Assembly: GCA_000785145.2 (NCBI GenBank)
Contig: JSZA02000033.1
Span: forward strand, 1 to 54,303
DNA length: 54,303 nucleotides
Direction of reading: 5' to 3'
Origin: Candidatus Thiomargarita nelsonii
Lineage (GTDB): Bacteria; Pseudomonadota; Gammaproteobacteria; Beggiatoales; Beggiatoaceae
Below are positions 40,696-49,119 of this stretch, piece by piece. The position numbers and the translations under genes are program-made. The notes under the pieces are model-generated. The model was given only the letters and a program-made list of their open reading frames with translations, was not told the origin of the DNA and ran no database searches. The stretch's first letter is position 1; every line of letters begins with the position of its first letter.

Positions 40696-41310
40696 CTAAC
40701 AGCCGAAAACGCAAACTTTCTGGGCTGTTATTGTTCCGCCACAGGTTTTGTAACACGCTCTATACTGGGTTTGGCATCGACTATAATTTGTTATACAGAT
40801 TGGTTGATAATAATGAAAAGGTGTATGACAATCTTTTCTGTGTTCTTTATCGTCGTTGCAGATTCTATTGTAGTGGTAGGCGCGTTCTGCTCGAAGCTGA
40901 CAGGTTTCGTATATGAGCTCCTCCATCTGTTTGCAGTGCAATTGATCAGAGTTACATTGAGAGGCACAGATTTTGCCTTCTGCTGTTGGAGGTGGTGCAA
41001 AGGCATAGTGAGTACGATAGATAGGAGCACAAGCGATGTTAAAATAACATCCTATCGCTAGTATTAATAATACCTTCGCCCATGTCAGAATTTGTTGTTT
41101 CGGGAATGAGGTACGATTTCCCGAAACATTTATCGACTGAATTTGTTGTTTCGGGAATGAGGTACGATTTCCCGAAACATTTATCGACTGAATTTGTTGT
41201 TTCGGGAATGAGGTACGATTTCCCGAAACTCTGAACGTCGTTTCGGGAAATTCGCGTAGCGGAATTCCCGAAACATTTAAATTTTGTGATGATGTCTGTT
41301 CATAATTCAT
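40696..41310 (-). CDS. Cys-rich membrane or lipoprotein with palindromic 17-residue repeats at its N-terminus
   Basis: A 204-residue protein. ATG 41310 overlaps the accA stop (ATGA), a strong sign of translational coupling. Residues 13-70 are encoded by repeat DNA: one diverged unit, then [17 protein letters not shown] repeated. Residues about 76-95 form a membrane segment ([20 protein letters not shown]), where FNIAC could be a lipobox. The rest is Cys-rich, with about 14 cysteines in pairs such as [12 protein letters not shown] and [12 protein letters not shown], suited to a disulfide-rich periplasmic domain. The repeats push the membrane segment about 70 residues from the start, unlike a normal signal peptide. 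No family is recognised. Confidence 0.6.
   Translation of the reverse strand: MNYEQTSSQNLNVSGIPLREFPETTFRVSGNRTSFPKQQIQSINVSGNRTSFPKQQIQSINVSGNRTSFPKQQILTWAKVLLILAIGCYFNIACAPIYRTHYAFAPPPTAEGKICASQCNSDQLHCKQMEELIYETCQLRAERAYHYNRICNDDKEHRKDCHTPFHYYQPICITNYSRCQTQYRACYKTCGGTITAQKVCVFGC
41093..41275. repeat. 51-bp tandem repeat of TTTCGGGAATG..ATTTCCCGAAA palindromes inside a gene
   Basis: The unit GTTTCGGGAATGAGGTACGA plus TTTCCCGAAAC and a TTATCGACTGAATTTGTT spacer recurs with a period of 51 bases at 41100, 41151 and 41202. It is followed by a related palindrome (TTTCGGGAAATTCGCGTAGC..). Being 17 codons long, it keeps the frame of the Cys-rich gene. Confidence 0.9.
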
Positions 41311-42263
41311 TCATCAAACTCCCCAAACTGCATTAAACGTTGATAACGGGTTTCTACCAATTCATCAACGGGCACTTGTGTGAGTTCGAGCAAATTTTCT
41401 TGTAAGACGGCACTCAATTGACTTGCCATTGCGTTGACATCTCGGTGTGCGCCGCCCAAAGGCTCTGGAATGATCACATCAATTAAATCCAATTCTTTAA
41501 GGCGTTGTGAAGTCATATTCATGGCTTCCGCTGCCTCAGGTGCTTTGTCAGCACTTTTCCACAAAATTGAGGCACAGCCTTCAGGTGAAATCACTGAATA
41601 AGTGCTATATTCTAACATACAGAGCCTATCACCCACCCCGATTCCCAAGGCGCCACCTGAGCCACCTTCTCCAATGATAGTACAAATAATTGGCGTTTTT
41701 AAATTCGCCATAACATATAAATTGCGAGCAATGGCTTCACTTTGCCCCCGCTCTTCAGCATCAACGCCAGGATAAGCACCGGGCGTATCAATAAATGTGA
41801 GAATTGGCAATTTAAAACGTTCTGCCATATTCATCAAGCGTAGGGCTTTGCGATAGCCTTCTGGACGTGGCATCCCAAAATTATGTTGTATTTTTTCTTT
41901 GGTATCACGACCTTTTTGTTGACCAATAAGCATCACTGGGCGACCTTCAAACCGTGCCAATCCACCAAGCATGGCTTGATCATCACCAAAAACGCGATCT
42001 CCATGCAGTTCTTGAAAATCTGTGAAGATAAGATCAATGTAGTCAAGCATATAAGGTCGTTGGGGATGTCGTGCCAGTTGGGCAACCTGCCAAGCCGTTA
42101 GGGAGGAGAAAATTGAGCGAGTTTGCTCTTGACACTTGAGTTGTAGTCGAGCAATTTCATCATTGATGTTGATGTCAGTGTCATTTGTGATATGACGCAG
42201 TTCCTCAATTTTAGCGTCGAGTTCTGCAATCGGTTGTTCAAATTCAAGAAAATTTAGATTCAT
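41307..42263 (-). CDS. accA: Acetyl-CoA carboxylase carboxyltransferase subunit alpha
   Basis: A 318-residue protein. The N-terminal helix ([19 protein letters not shown]), [62 protein letters not shown] and the oxyanion region [16 protein letters not shown] are all canonical. With AccD it transfers the carboxyl group from biotin to acetyl-CoA, the first step of fatty acid synthesis. Length is normal. The stop overlaps the start of the Cys-rich gene. Confidence 0.97.
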   Translation of the reverse strand: MNLNFLEFEQPIAELDAKIEELRHITNDTDININDEIARLQLKCQEQTRSIFSSLTAWQVAQLARHPQRPYMLDYIDLIFTDFQELHGDRVFGDDQAMLGGLARFEGRPVMLIGQQKGRDTKEKIQHNFGMPRPEGYRKALRLMNMAERFKLPILTFIDTPGAYPGVDAEERGQSEAIARNLYVMANLKTPIICTIIGEGGSGGALGIGVGDRLCMLEYSTYSVISPEGCASILWKSADKAPEAAEAMNMTSQRLKELDLIDVIIPEPLGGAHRDVNAMASQLSAVLQENLLELTQVPVDELVETRYQRLMQFGEFDE

Positions 42264-42304
42264 TGTTTTTGTAAGTATATCAGTTATCAGTTATCAGTTT
42301 GCTA

Positions 42305-42465
42305 AACACACGACGCAGAGCGTCGTCACAGGCATTCCTTTGCCTCGCGCACTCTCTTATACACAAGTTTTTTTGTAGGGTGGGTAGAGCTTCGCTGCAC
42401 CCACCAAACCTTTGAAGTTAAATACTTATGTATAAGAGAGTGCGCGAGGCAAAGGAACGAGAACA
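42305..42465. repeat. Nested palindromes between accA and gpsA
   Basis: Three shells are visible: outer CTTTGCCTCGCG / CGCGAGGCAAAG, middle CACTCTCTTATACACAAGT / ACTTATGTATAAGAGAGTG, and inner TAGGGTGGGTAGAGCTTCG / GCACCCACC. A GACGCAGAGCGTC hairpin precedes. This looks like serial insertion of one element into another. Confidence 0.7.
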
Positions 42466-42477
42466 TATTCAAAATAA

Positions 42478-42525
42478 ATTTTGGACTCCAGAGTTAGGAG
42501 TCCAAGATTTATCTTGGGCGTCTCG
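42478..42525. repeat. CCAAGATTTATCTTGG hairpin after gpsA
   Basis: One dispersed hairpin plus a degenerate partner lies just downstream of the gpsA stop on the minus strand, a plausible terminator position. Confidence 0.6.
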
Positions 42526-42545
42526 TCCAAATTAATAACTAATAA

Positions 42546-43556
42546 CTAAAATTCAGGTTTTGGTTGGCGTGATAATAAAGCTTGCACAGCCTCGCTGGGG
42601 GTACACACACCTTGCAGCACCTTATCAACTTGTTCCACAATCGGCATATCTATCCCACTTTGTTGAGCTAAACGCTTGACTTCATGGCATGTTCGCACTC
42701 CCTCAACAACTTGCCCAATCTCAGTTTGTGCTTGGCTCAGCGATTTGCCCTGCGCTAAGGCATAACCAAAGCGACGATTCCGTGATTGATTGTCAGTACA
42801 AGTGAGTATCAAATCACCTAAGCCAGCTAATCCCATAAAAGTTTCACCTTGTCCACCTAAGCTAGTGCCAAAGCGTACCATTTCCGTCAAGCCCCGTGTG
42901 ATAAGGGCTGCACGGGTATTCGCTCCAAAACCTAAGCCATCAGCAATCCCAGCCGCAATCGCCATAATATTTTTGATGGCGCCCCCCACTTGTACGCCAA
43001 TGATGTCAGTACAAGTATAGGGGCGAAAGCTGTGATTGTGGAATAATGTCACCAAGTCTTGAGCGTATTCGGCGAGCGATGATGCGATTGTGACAGCCGT
43101 TGGTAAGCCCGCCGCCACTTCCTGTGCAAATGAGGGTCCCGATAAAACAGCCAAAGATCGTTTTGATCCTAAAACTTGTTCGGCGACTTGATGCAATAAC
43201 AAGCCGCTATTATTTTCTAGCCCTTTTGTTGCCCAACAGATACGGGCTTGGGCGGTGATGTAGGGAGCAATTTTATTGAGCGTTTCACGAAAAGCATGAC
43301 TGGGTACGACTACCAAAATTTCATTTATTTGTGGTACAACTTCTTTTAAATTAGCTATTGGTTGTAAAGCATCAGGGAAGTGATTGTCTGGCAAAAATCG
43401 GGCATTTTGTCGCGTCACCTTCATTTGCTCTACATGCTGAGGATTTCGGCTCCAAAGCCAAACTTTGTGATCGTTACGCGCTAAAACAAGGGCAAGAGCG
43501 GTGCCCCACGAGCCGGCACCGAGTACTAAAATAGATTGTTGCACTGTGTTATTCAA
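42546..43556 (-). CDS. gpsA: Glycerol-3-phosphate dehydrogenase [NAD(P)+]
   Basis: A 336-residue enzyme. ILVLGAGSWGTALALVLARN is the NAD-binding loop, WATKGLENNSG and LSGPSFAQEVAAGLPTAV the substrate region, and GAIKNIMAIAAGIADGLGFG (catalytic lysine) and GLGDLILTCT follow. It supplies glycerol-3-phosphate for phospholipids. The frame starts at TTG 43556, which overlaps the secB stop (TTGA); GTG 43541 is the alternative. The order rhodanese-secB-gpsA matches E. coli yibN-(grxC)-secB-gpsA. Confidence 0.96.
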   Translation of the reverse strand: MNNTVQQSILVLGAGSWGTALALVLARNDHKVWLWSRNPQHVEQMKVTRQNARFLPDNHFPDALQPIANLKEVVPQINEILVVVPSHAFRETLNKIAPYITAQARICWATKGLENNSGLLLHQVAEQVLGSKRSLAVLSGPSFAQEVAAGLPTAVTIASSLAEYAQDLVTLFHNHSFRPYTCTDIIGVQVGGAIKNIMAIAAGIADGLGFGANTRAALITRGLTEMVRFGTSLGGQGETFMGLAGLGDLILTCTDNQSRNRRFGYALAQGKSLSQAQTEIGQVVEGVRTCHEVKRLAQQSGIDMPIVEQVDKVLQGVCTPSEAVQALLSRQPKPEF

Positions 43557-44014
43557 TTGGGAGTGTTTTTTTGGCTTTCTTCTTCTTGTTGTTGAGCATA
43601 CAAAGTCTCAAAGTTGATCGGTGCCAATAGCAGCGGCTGAAATCCGCCCCGTGTGACGGTACTTGTTATCAGTTCACGGGCAAACGGGAACAAAATATTT
43701 GGACAATAACTGTTGAGGATATACGACAATTTATCTTGCGCCAAACCCTTGATAAGAAAGATACCAGCTTGATGGACTTCGATAAGAAAAGCGGTTTTCT
43801 CCCCAACTTTGACAGTGGCGGTGATCTTTAACACCACTTCAAACAGGTCTTCCTGCAACTTGTTAATATTATTAGATAGCTCCATATCCATTTGGGGTTT
43901 CCACTCTTCCATAAAAATCTGTGGAGAATTGGGTGTCTCAAAAGAAATGTCCTTGATATAGACATTTTGTATCCCAAATTGTTCGGCATCTGCCGGATTC
44001 TGCGTATTTTCCAC
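43553..44014 (-). CDS. secB: Protein-export chaperone SecB
   Basis: A 153-residue protein. FGIQNVYIKDISFETPNSP, EVVLKITATVKVGEKTAFLI, EVHQAGIFLIKGL, YCPNILFPFARELI and RGGFQPLLLAPINFETLY are the conserved SecB blocks. The tetramer holds preproteins unfolded and hands them to SecA. It overlaps gpsA by four bases and lies 28 bases after the rhodanese gene. Confidence 0.97.
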   Translation of the reverse strand: MENTQNPADAEQFGIQNVYIKDISFETPNSPQIFMEEWKPQMDMELSNNINKLQEDLFEVVLKITATVKVGEKTAFLIEVHQAGIFLIKGLAQDKLSYILNSYCPNILFPFARELITSTVTRGGFQPLLLAPINFETLYAQQQEEESQKNTPN

Positions 44015-44042
44015 TGAAATTATCCTCTTTGAGGTTTATTTA

Positions 44043-44480
44043 TTATTTGCCGTTTTTGCCTTTGGTAAGGGGTAGGTTGGCATTTTCCCAGCCCATAATG
44101 CCCCCTTTGAGGTTATGAACTTTCTCAAAACCGTTTTTTTTCAACCGGCGGCATGCTTGCCCAGAACGACTACCACTCCTACAACTGGCAATGATCGGAC
44201 GGTTACGGTATTTTTCTAATCGAGCGATTTTGTCAGATAACAGGCTTAATGGGATATGCACCGAATTCAAAATATGGCCTTGTACATATTCATTATCCTC
44301 GCGGACATCAAGCACAATCGCATCTTCATGATTAATCAACAAAGTCGCCTCTTGTGGCAACAAGGCTTTAACCCCGGCTAAGCTATCTCCCAATAAACTC
44401 CAAACTAATAAGCCGGAGACGAAGGCGAAAGCCAAAAATAAGCCGGAGTGATTACCTGCAAATTCAACTAATTGTTCCAT
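44043..44480 (-). CDS. Membrane-anchored rhodanese (YibN-like)
   Basis: A 145-residue protein with one N-terminal membrane helix (GLFLAFAFVSGLLVWSLLG) and a cytoplasmic rhodanese domain: AIVLDVREDNEYVQGHILNS, active-site loop CRSGSRSGQA, and LKGGIMGWENANLPL. It transfers sulfane sulfur. The gene is three bases after the DUF2892 gene and upstream of secB, as in the yibN arrangement. It probably belongs to the unit controlled by the ArsR-type repressor at 44786. Confidence 0.92.
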   Translation of the reverse strand: MEQLVEFAGNHSGLFLAFAFVSGLLVWSLLGDSLAGVKALLPQEATLLINHEDAIVLDVREDNEYVQGHILNSVHIPLSLLSDKIARLEKYRNRPIIASCRSGSRSGQACRRLKKNGFEKVHNLKGGIMGWENANLPLTKGKNGK

Positions 44481-44483
44481 ACG

Positions 44484-44711
44484 TTAAGTGGTTTGCAACT
44501 CAGGTGAATTATTGATTGTTTGCTCAGTGGGTACGCCCGCTTTTTTGAGGATGATCGCCAATGGACACAAGCGCGTAAAGCCACTTTGGAGTAAATTAGC
44601 ACCCACAAATGCGGTAAACCAGATCCAATCTGGATGGTGTAACTGACTTAAAGCCAGTGAGAGCAAAATAAAACTCCCTGCAACGATAAGTACCAATCGT
44701 TCAACTGTCAT
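44484..44711 (-). CDS. DUF2892 inner-membrane protein
   Basis: A 75-residue protein with two membrane helices ([17 protein letters not shown] and [16 protein letters not shown]), then [16 protein letters not shown], the typical DUF2892 ending ('GlCPl..iL..lG'). The domain is often fused to or encoded next to rhodanese domains, as in E. coli YgaP, where it is thought to help move sulfur species across the membrane. Position between the ArsR repressor and the rhodanese supports a sulfide or persulfide task. Confidence 0.9.
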   Translation of the reverse strand: MTVERLVLIVAGSFILLSLALSQLHHPDWIWFTAFVGANLLQSGFTRLCPLAIILKKAGVPTEQTINNSPELQTT

Positions 44712-44785
44712 AATACTTAAATCCTCTTAAGGTTGAGCATATATATAAATAAGAGACTTATCAATAGGGATGACTTGCTGGTGAT

Positions 44786-45154
44786 TCAAGCACAAAATGA
44801 CCGACAGAATACCTCACGCATCATGCTAATCAGGCGCAAGGTACGCACATCCCCCACATGATAATAAACGCGATTAGCATCTTTACGTGATATTAAAATC
44901 CCCTTTTCACGCAAAATAGCTAAATGTTGGGAGATATTGCTTTGTGAGGTACCCACCTGCTCAACAATATCTTGTACACTGTATTCACTTTCCCCCAAAA
45001 CACAGAGGATTTTTAGTCGCAATGGGTGAGACATGGCTTTCATAGAGCGCGATGCGCGTTCAATGTCCTCATCATGGGTCATAAGTGTAATCGTCTGATG
45101 ACTATTGTCTGACATAGATCTCATCCCGAAGTCTGTAAAGCTATTATAAGTCAT
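44786..45154 (-). CDS. ArsR-family repressor, BigR/SqrR-like (sulfide/persulfide sensor)
   Basis: A 122-residue winged-helix protein: SMKAMSHPLRLKILCVLGES, YSVQDIVEQVGTSQSNISQH (recognition helix), LAILREKGILISRKDANRVY. C51 in KILC and C117 in REVFC occupy the places of the two cysteines that form a tetrasulfide link in SqrR/BigR repressors. The adjacent DUF2892 and rhodanese genes are classic BigR/SqrR-type targets. It would therefore release its operon when reactive sulfur accumulates. AGGA lies ten bases before ATG 45154. Alternative starts at M11 and M14 do not affect the domain. Confidence 0.85.
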   Translation of the reverse strand: MTYNSFTDFGMRSMSDNSHQTITLMTHDEDIERASRSMKAMSHPLRLKILCVLGESEYSVQDIVEQVGTSQSNISQHLAILREKGILISRKDANRVYYHVGDVRTLRLISMMREVFCRSFCA

Positions 45155-45336
45155 AACTTAAATTTCCTATGGTTAATTAGATACCCTCATTTATATATTA
45201 TATAATACTAAAATTCTATTTAGAATGCTTTTTTTTTGATAAAATAAGTTGTGAAGCGAGCTATTCCGTTAAAATATAGACTCAAAAAATATCCACATCT
45301 GTTGATAATATAGACAAAAGTGGATACCATTTTAAC

Positions 45337-45366
45337 TTGACATTTTTAGAGATTTTGTGGTATAAA
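45337..45366 (+). promoter_or_regulatory. Sigma-70-like promoter upstream of gpmA
   Basis: TTGACA (45337-45342) and TATAAA (45361-45366) are separated by 18 bases; the first hexamer is perfect. A transcript would start at about 45373, giving a leader of about 375 bases before gpmA. Confidence 0.6.
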
Positions 45367-45372
45367 ATACTG

Positions 45373-45530
45373 CACAATGTTTGAGGTGGTTAGCCAACCA
45401 AGTTAAAAAAAACGGTCAAACATTGGTTATGTTACCCTAAGCGGACAGACGGCGAAGGGATAATGGGTTGATACCGACCGATTACACAGATGTGGCACTG
45501 GATACTCCATTTGTTGAATTCTCACGTTTG
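45373..45530 (+). ncRNA. Possible structured leader or small RNA
   Basis: Right after the promoter, CAATGTTTGA (45375-45384) pairs perfectly with TCAAACATTG (45416-45425) and encloses the hairpin TGGTT-AGCC-AACCA (45388-45401). Further downstream is a GC-richer stretch (CGGACAGACGGCGAAGGG). No known riboswitch or 6S/tmRNA motif was recognised. From 45530 to 45750 the leader is AT-rich with no gene or clear terminator. Confidence 0.35.
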
Positions 45531-45750
45531 TCTATAAAATTGTTATCTGATAAAATATATAAATGTGTGGGGAATTTTCTTATAAACTACTCAGTTTTTA
45601 AAACGGATTAGATTATTTTATTTAAGTATGCCACATAAACGTTCTGGATAATTATAATTTATTATTTAGATAGCTATTTAGGTTTATATATATATTTCAA
45701 GTCGGTTTTTTTGGCTATTTTCCATTGTTTTTGTGGAGACTAACTCGTTC

Positions 45751-46497
45751 ATGTATAAAATAGTATTAGTGCGACACGGAGAAAGTGTTTGGAATAAAGA
45801 AAACCGTTTTACTGGTTGGAGTGATGTTGATCTGACTGAAAATGGATCACGCGAGGCTTTGAACAGTGCAAAGTTGCTTAAAGAAAATGGCTACACATTT
45901 GATGTCGCTTTTACCTCCGTTCTAAAAAGAGCAATTAGGACGCTTTGGATTGTATTGGATGAGATGGATTTAATGTGGATTCCAGTTCATCGTGATTGGC
46001 GCTTAAATGAGCGCCACTACGGTGCGCTTCAGGGATTAAACAAGGTTGAGACGGCGAAAAAATATGGCGAGGCTCAGGTCAAAATTTGGAGACGAAGCAC
46101 TGATGTGCCGCCCCCGCCGCTAACCCAGTCAGATGAGAGATTTCCAGGCCATGAACCACGCTATAAAAAGCTCTCTGATAAAGACCTGCCTTTAAGTGAG
46201 TGTTTAGACGACACAATAGAGCGTGTTTTATATTTATGGAATAAAACAATTGTCCCGATGGTCAAACAAGACCAAAAGGTGCTCATCACAGCACACGGCA
46301 ACAGCTTACGCGCCTTAGTAAAACACCTTGATCAGCTTTCAAAGGAGCAAATCATTAGTCTAAATATTCCAACTGGTGTACCTTTAGTGTACGAATTGGA
46401 TGAGGATTTAAATCCCATTAAGCACTATTATCTCGGTGACGAAGAGGCGATTAAAAAGGCGATGAATGCGGTTGCCAATCAGGGGCGTCCAAGATAA
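45751..46497 (+). CDS. gpmA: 2,3-bisphosphoglycerate-dependent phosphoglycerate mutase
   Basis: From ATG 45751 the protein has 248 residues. [20 protein letters not shown] carries the catalytic [16 protein letters not shown] the substrate loop, and [16 protein letters not shown] the second catalytic histidine. It interconverts 3- and 2-phosphoglycerate in glycolysis. The frame extends six codons to GTG 45733, but the family begins at [11 protein letters not shown]. Gene order gpmA-ctpA resembles the gpm-envC-ctp neighbourhood of other gammaproteobacteria, without envC. Confidence 0.95.
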   Translation: MYKIVLVRHGESVWNKENRFTGWSDVDLTENGSREALNSAKLLKENGYTFDVAFTSVLKRAIRTLWIVLDEMDLMWIPVHRDWRLNERHYGALQGLNKVETAKKYGEAQVKIWRRSTDVPPPPLTQSDERFPGHEPRYKKLSDKDLPLSECLDDTIERVLYLWNKTIVPMVKQDQKVLITAHGNSLRALVKHLDQLSKEQIISLNIPTGVPLVYELDEDLNPIKHYYLGDEEAIKKAMNAVANQGRPR

Positions 46498-46655
46498 ATC
46501 TGGCCGACTCCTTATCAATTAAAAAAATTGCTACTTTCAAAGTAAAATTGTATTATTATATCTATAATAAGGCTACCAACTTAAGCCGCGACACAGGAGT
46601 CCAAGATTTATCTTGGAAGTCAGGTCACGTCCAAGATAAATCTTGGACTCCTTAT
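46483..46655. repeat. Hairpin repeats between gpmA and ctpA
   Basis: A degenerate CCAAGATAAATCTGG copy overlaps the gpmA end, and a head-to-head pair of CCAAGATTTATCTTGG hairpins lies at about 46597-46653. Confidence 0.7.
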
Positions 46656-46699
46656 CATTTTCTCGTGAAAACAACCTGAACTATGGAGATATAATATAT

Positions 46700-48007
46700 A
46701 TGCGTTCCCTATTTCGTTATTTACCCACATTATTAATAGGTGTCGTCCTTGGTTCATTTATTGCCATCGCCGGTACTGTATTTGCTGATCGTAACCAAAG
46801 TGCGATACCTTTTGAAGAGCTGCGTACCTTTACTGAAGTTTTTCACAGAATCAAAAGTGATTATGTTGAAGAAGTTGATGACAAGACACTGCTGGAAAAT
46901 GCCATTGCTGGCATGTTGAGTGGGCTCGATCCACATTCAAATTACTTAACGCCCGACGTATTTAAAGAAATACAAATTGGTACGACTGGTGAATTTGGTG
47001 GTCTCGGTATTGAAGTCGGCATGGAGAATGGCTTTATTAAAGTCATTGCACCGATTGACGATACGCCTGCACAACGTGCGGGGATGCAAGCCGGAGATTT
47101 GATTATCCGTTTGGATGATGCGCCTGTGAAAGGAATGACGCTCACTGATGCCGTCAAAATTATGCGCGGCAAACCAGGTACGAGCATCAAATTAACCGTC
47201 GTGCGCGACACTGAAGATAAACCCATACACATCACTATTGTGCGTGATATTATCAAGGTCAAAAGTGTCAAGAGCCGTACTTTAGCACCGGGTTATGGCT
47301 ATGTCCGCATCAGTCATTTTCAAACACAGACTGTTAGAGATTTAGAAAAGGCTATTTATGCTCTCAAAAAAGAGAATAAAGGCCGTCTCAATGGCTTAGT
47401 GCTAGATTTGCGTAACAATCCCGGCGGTGTCTTAAATGGGGCAGTGGAAGTATCGGATAGTTTTCTCCCTAAAGGTTTGATAGTTTATACCCAAGGGCGC
47501 GTTGACGATTCTTCTTTCAAATTTAAAGCGCATCCGCGTGATTTAATCAATGGTGCGCCGATGGTCGTCTTAGTCAACGGTGGCTCAGCTTCCGCCTCAG
47601 AAATTGTCGCGGGTGCCCTCCAAGACCATAAACGGGCCATCATTATGGGTACCAAGACTTTTGGAAAAGGCTCTGTACAAACCATTTTACCCATGAATAA
47701 TGATGCGGCCTTAAAACTGACCACCGCACGCTACTACACGCCGTTAGGCCGTTCTATACAAGCGGAAGGCATAGAGCCAGACATTCTGCTGAACAATGTT
47801 GAAATTGCTTCCGTTGAAAAAGAGGATGGCTTCCTCAAAGAATCGGATTTAACGGGGCATTTAGAAAACGGTAACTCTGAGAAATCTTCTAAGAAGAAGG
47901 ACTCTGCCGAGGAAGCCGATGTTCCGTTGATCAAAAAGGATTATGCTGTTTATGAAGCCTTGAATTTATTGAAAGGTTTGAATATTATCAAAACACAGCG
48001 TAATTGA
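46700..48007 (+). CDS. ctpA: Carboxy-terminal processing protease, S41 family
   Basis: From ATG 46700 (GGAG 13 bases upstream) the protein has 435 residues. It has an N-terminal membrane segment (YLPTLLIGVVLGSFIAIAG), a PDZ domain (about 95-170, GLGIEVGMENGFIKVIAPID), and an S41 catalytic core with GGSASASEIVAGAL (serine) and GTKTFGKGSVQT (lysine). A charged tail rich in K, S and E (SEKSSKKKDSAEE) precedes the end. It trims the C-termini of periplasmic proteins, including cell-wall hydrolases. The in-frame extension to 46643 reads a hairpin repeat and is rejected. Confidence 0.95.
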   Translation: MRSLFRYLPTLLIGVVLGSFIAIAGTVFADRNQSAIPFEELRTFTEVFHRIKSDYVEEVDDKTLLENAIAGMLSGLDPHSNYLTPDVFKEIQIGTTGEFGGLGIEVGMENGFIKVIAPIDDTPAQRAGMQAGDLIIRLDDAPVKGMTLTDAVKIMRGKPGTSIKLTVVRDTEDKPIHITIVRDIIKVKSVKSRTLAPGYGYVRISHFQTQTVRDLEKAIYALKKENKGRLNGLVLDLRNNPGGVLNGAVEVSDSFLPKGLIVYTQGRVDDSSFKFKAHPRDLINGAPMVVLVNGGSASASEIVAGALQDHKRAIIMGTKTFGKGSVQTILPMNNDAALKLTTARYYTPLGRSIQAEGIEPDILLNNVEIASVEKEDGFLKESDLTGHLENGNSEKSSKKKDSAEEADVPLIKKDYAVYEALNLLKGLNIIKTQRN

Positions 48008-48019
48008 TAGTTTCTTCCT

Positions 48020-48335
48020 AATCTTCGTTTCGATAAATCGTCCCTCATTCCCGAAACAACTGAAAACCTTTGGTTTATGGAATTCCGCTACGCGGATTTC
48101 CCGCAACGAAGTCAGCGTAGCTAAACCCTTTTTGAGTTTCGGGAAATCGTCCCTCATTCCCGAAACAACTGAAAACCTTTGGTTTATGGAATTCCGCTAC
48201 GCGGATTTCCCGCAACGAAGTCAGCGTAGCTAAACCCTTTTTGAGTTTCGGGAAATCGTCCCTCATTCCCGAAACAACTGAAAACCTTTTGTTTCGGGAA
48301 TTCCGCTACGCGGATTTCCCGAAACAACTGAAAAA
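48020..48335. repeat. 109-bp tandem repeat of TTTCGGGAAAT / ATTCCCGAAAC palindromes
   Basis: AATCGTCCCTCATTCCCGAA starts at 48036, 48145 and 48254, an exact 109-base period; two full copies and a partial third are present. Each contains CCGCTACGCGG and the inverted TTTCGGGAAA/TTTCCCG arms. It fills the ctpA-DJ-1 gap with no gene; the open frames on the minus strand merely read the repeat. Confidence 0.9.
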
Positions 48336-48343
48336 CAACTGAT

Positions 48344-48892
48344 ATGCCTACAGTCCTAATTCCCCTTGCTCAAGGCTGTGAAGAGCTTGAAGCTGTCACA
48401 GTCATTGATTTACTACGTCGCGCCGGCATCAGCGTTCTCACAGCCGGACTTGATAATCAAGCTGTCAAAGCCAGTCGCGGTGTGGTATTGATACCCGATA
48501 CCACTTTAGATGATGCTATCAAACAAAGCTTTGATATGATAGTTTTACCGGGCGGCTTAGCGGGTGCTGAAAATCTTAACAATGATCCTCGTATTCATCA
48601 ACTGCTCAAAGACATGCAACAACAAGGCAAATACACAGCGGCGATCTGTGCTGCGCCTAAAGTGTTAGCAGATGCGGGTTTGTTAGCAAACAAATCAGCC
48701 ACCAGTTATCCGGGCGTATTAGAAAGTATGCCGGATATGCAAATCATAGATGCCCCCGTCGTTAAAGATGGACAAGTCGTGACTTCCCGAGGTCCCGGCA
48801 CTGCAATGGATTTTGCCTTAGAATTGATTGAAATCTTAGTCGGGCGTGACAGCCGTGATAATGTTGAAGCGGGTTTGGTACGCTCTGTGTAA
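48344..48892 (+). CDS. DJ-1/YajL family protein
   Basis: A 182-residue protein. VLIPLAQGCEELEAVTVIDL has the conserved glutamate, MIVLPGGLAGAENL the next block, AICAAPKVLADAGLL the nucleophile-elbow cysteine and SRGPGTAMDFALELIE the C-terminal helix. Family members (YajL, DJ-1, ThiJ) protect against oxidative and electrophile damage; their glyoxal-repair activity is debated. Length is typical. A tandem repeat lies directly upstream and may affect its expression. Confidence 0.93.
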   Translation: MPTVLIPLAQGCEELEAVTVIDLLRRAGISVLTAGLDNQAVKASRGVVLIPDTTLDDAIKQSFDMIVLPGGLAGAENLNNDPRIHQLLKDMQQQGKYTAAICAAPKVLADAGLLANKSATSYPGVLESMPDMQIIDAPVVKDGQVVTSRGPGTAMDFALELIEILVGRDSRDNVEAGLVRSV

Positions 48893-48897
48893 TATTT

Positions 48898-48932
48898 TGG
48901 AGTCCAAGATTTATCTTGGACTCCTTTTTTTT
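48898..48932 (+). terminator. CCAAGATTTATCTTGG hairpin with T tract
   Basis: The perfect stem GGAGTCCAAGAT / ATCTTGGACTCC is followed by nine T six bases after the DJ-1 stop. This copy has the form of a rho-independent terminator. Confidence 0.65.
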
Positions 48933-48965
48933 TCGGTGAAATGGTCGCTCTCCTGCACTAGAGAT

Positions 48966-49102
48966 CAATGCCATTAAGTTAAGCTTTTGTAGGGTGGATT
49001 AAGCGGTAGCGTATCCACCGATATTTATATATAAATCATGTGGATACGCTATCGCTTACTCCACCCTACATGTATGGTTTTTTGCGAGACTTAATGGCAT
49101 TG
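48966..49102. mobile_element. CAATGCC-ended element, TAGGGTGGATTAAGCG core, 11-bp target duplication
   Basis: Ends are CAATGCCATTAAGTTAAG and CTTAATGGCATTG. The core is GTAGGGTGGATTAAGCG with its inverse. The 11-bp sequence GCACTAGAGAT directly flanks both sides (48955-48965 and 49103-49113). Confidence 0.9.
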
Positions 49103-49119
49103 GCACTAGAGATGCAAAC

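Noticed and set aside
41093..41275. CRISPR-like array
   Set aside because: The 51-base units have no unique spacers; they are identical palindromes in tandem inside an open frame, and no cas gene is present.
45373..45530. 6S RNA, tmRNA, SRP RNA or RNase P RNA
   Set aside because: None of the conserved sequence blocks I know for these RNAs is present; only a generic stem and hairpin are visible.
48020..48266. Two nearly identical 63-residue minus-strand proteins (48157-47966 and 48266-48075)
   Set aside because: Both are the same tandem palindromic repeat read in an open frame; they lack ribosome sites and have no protein-like features.
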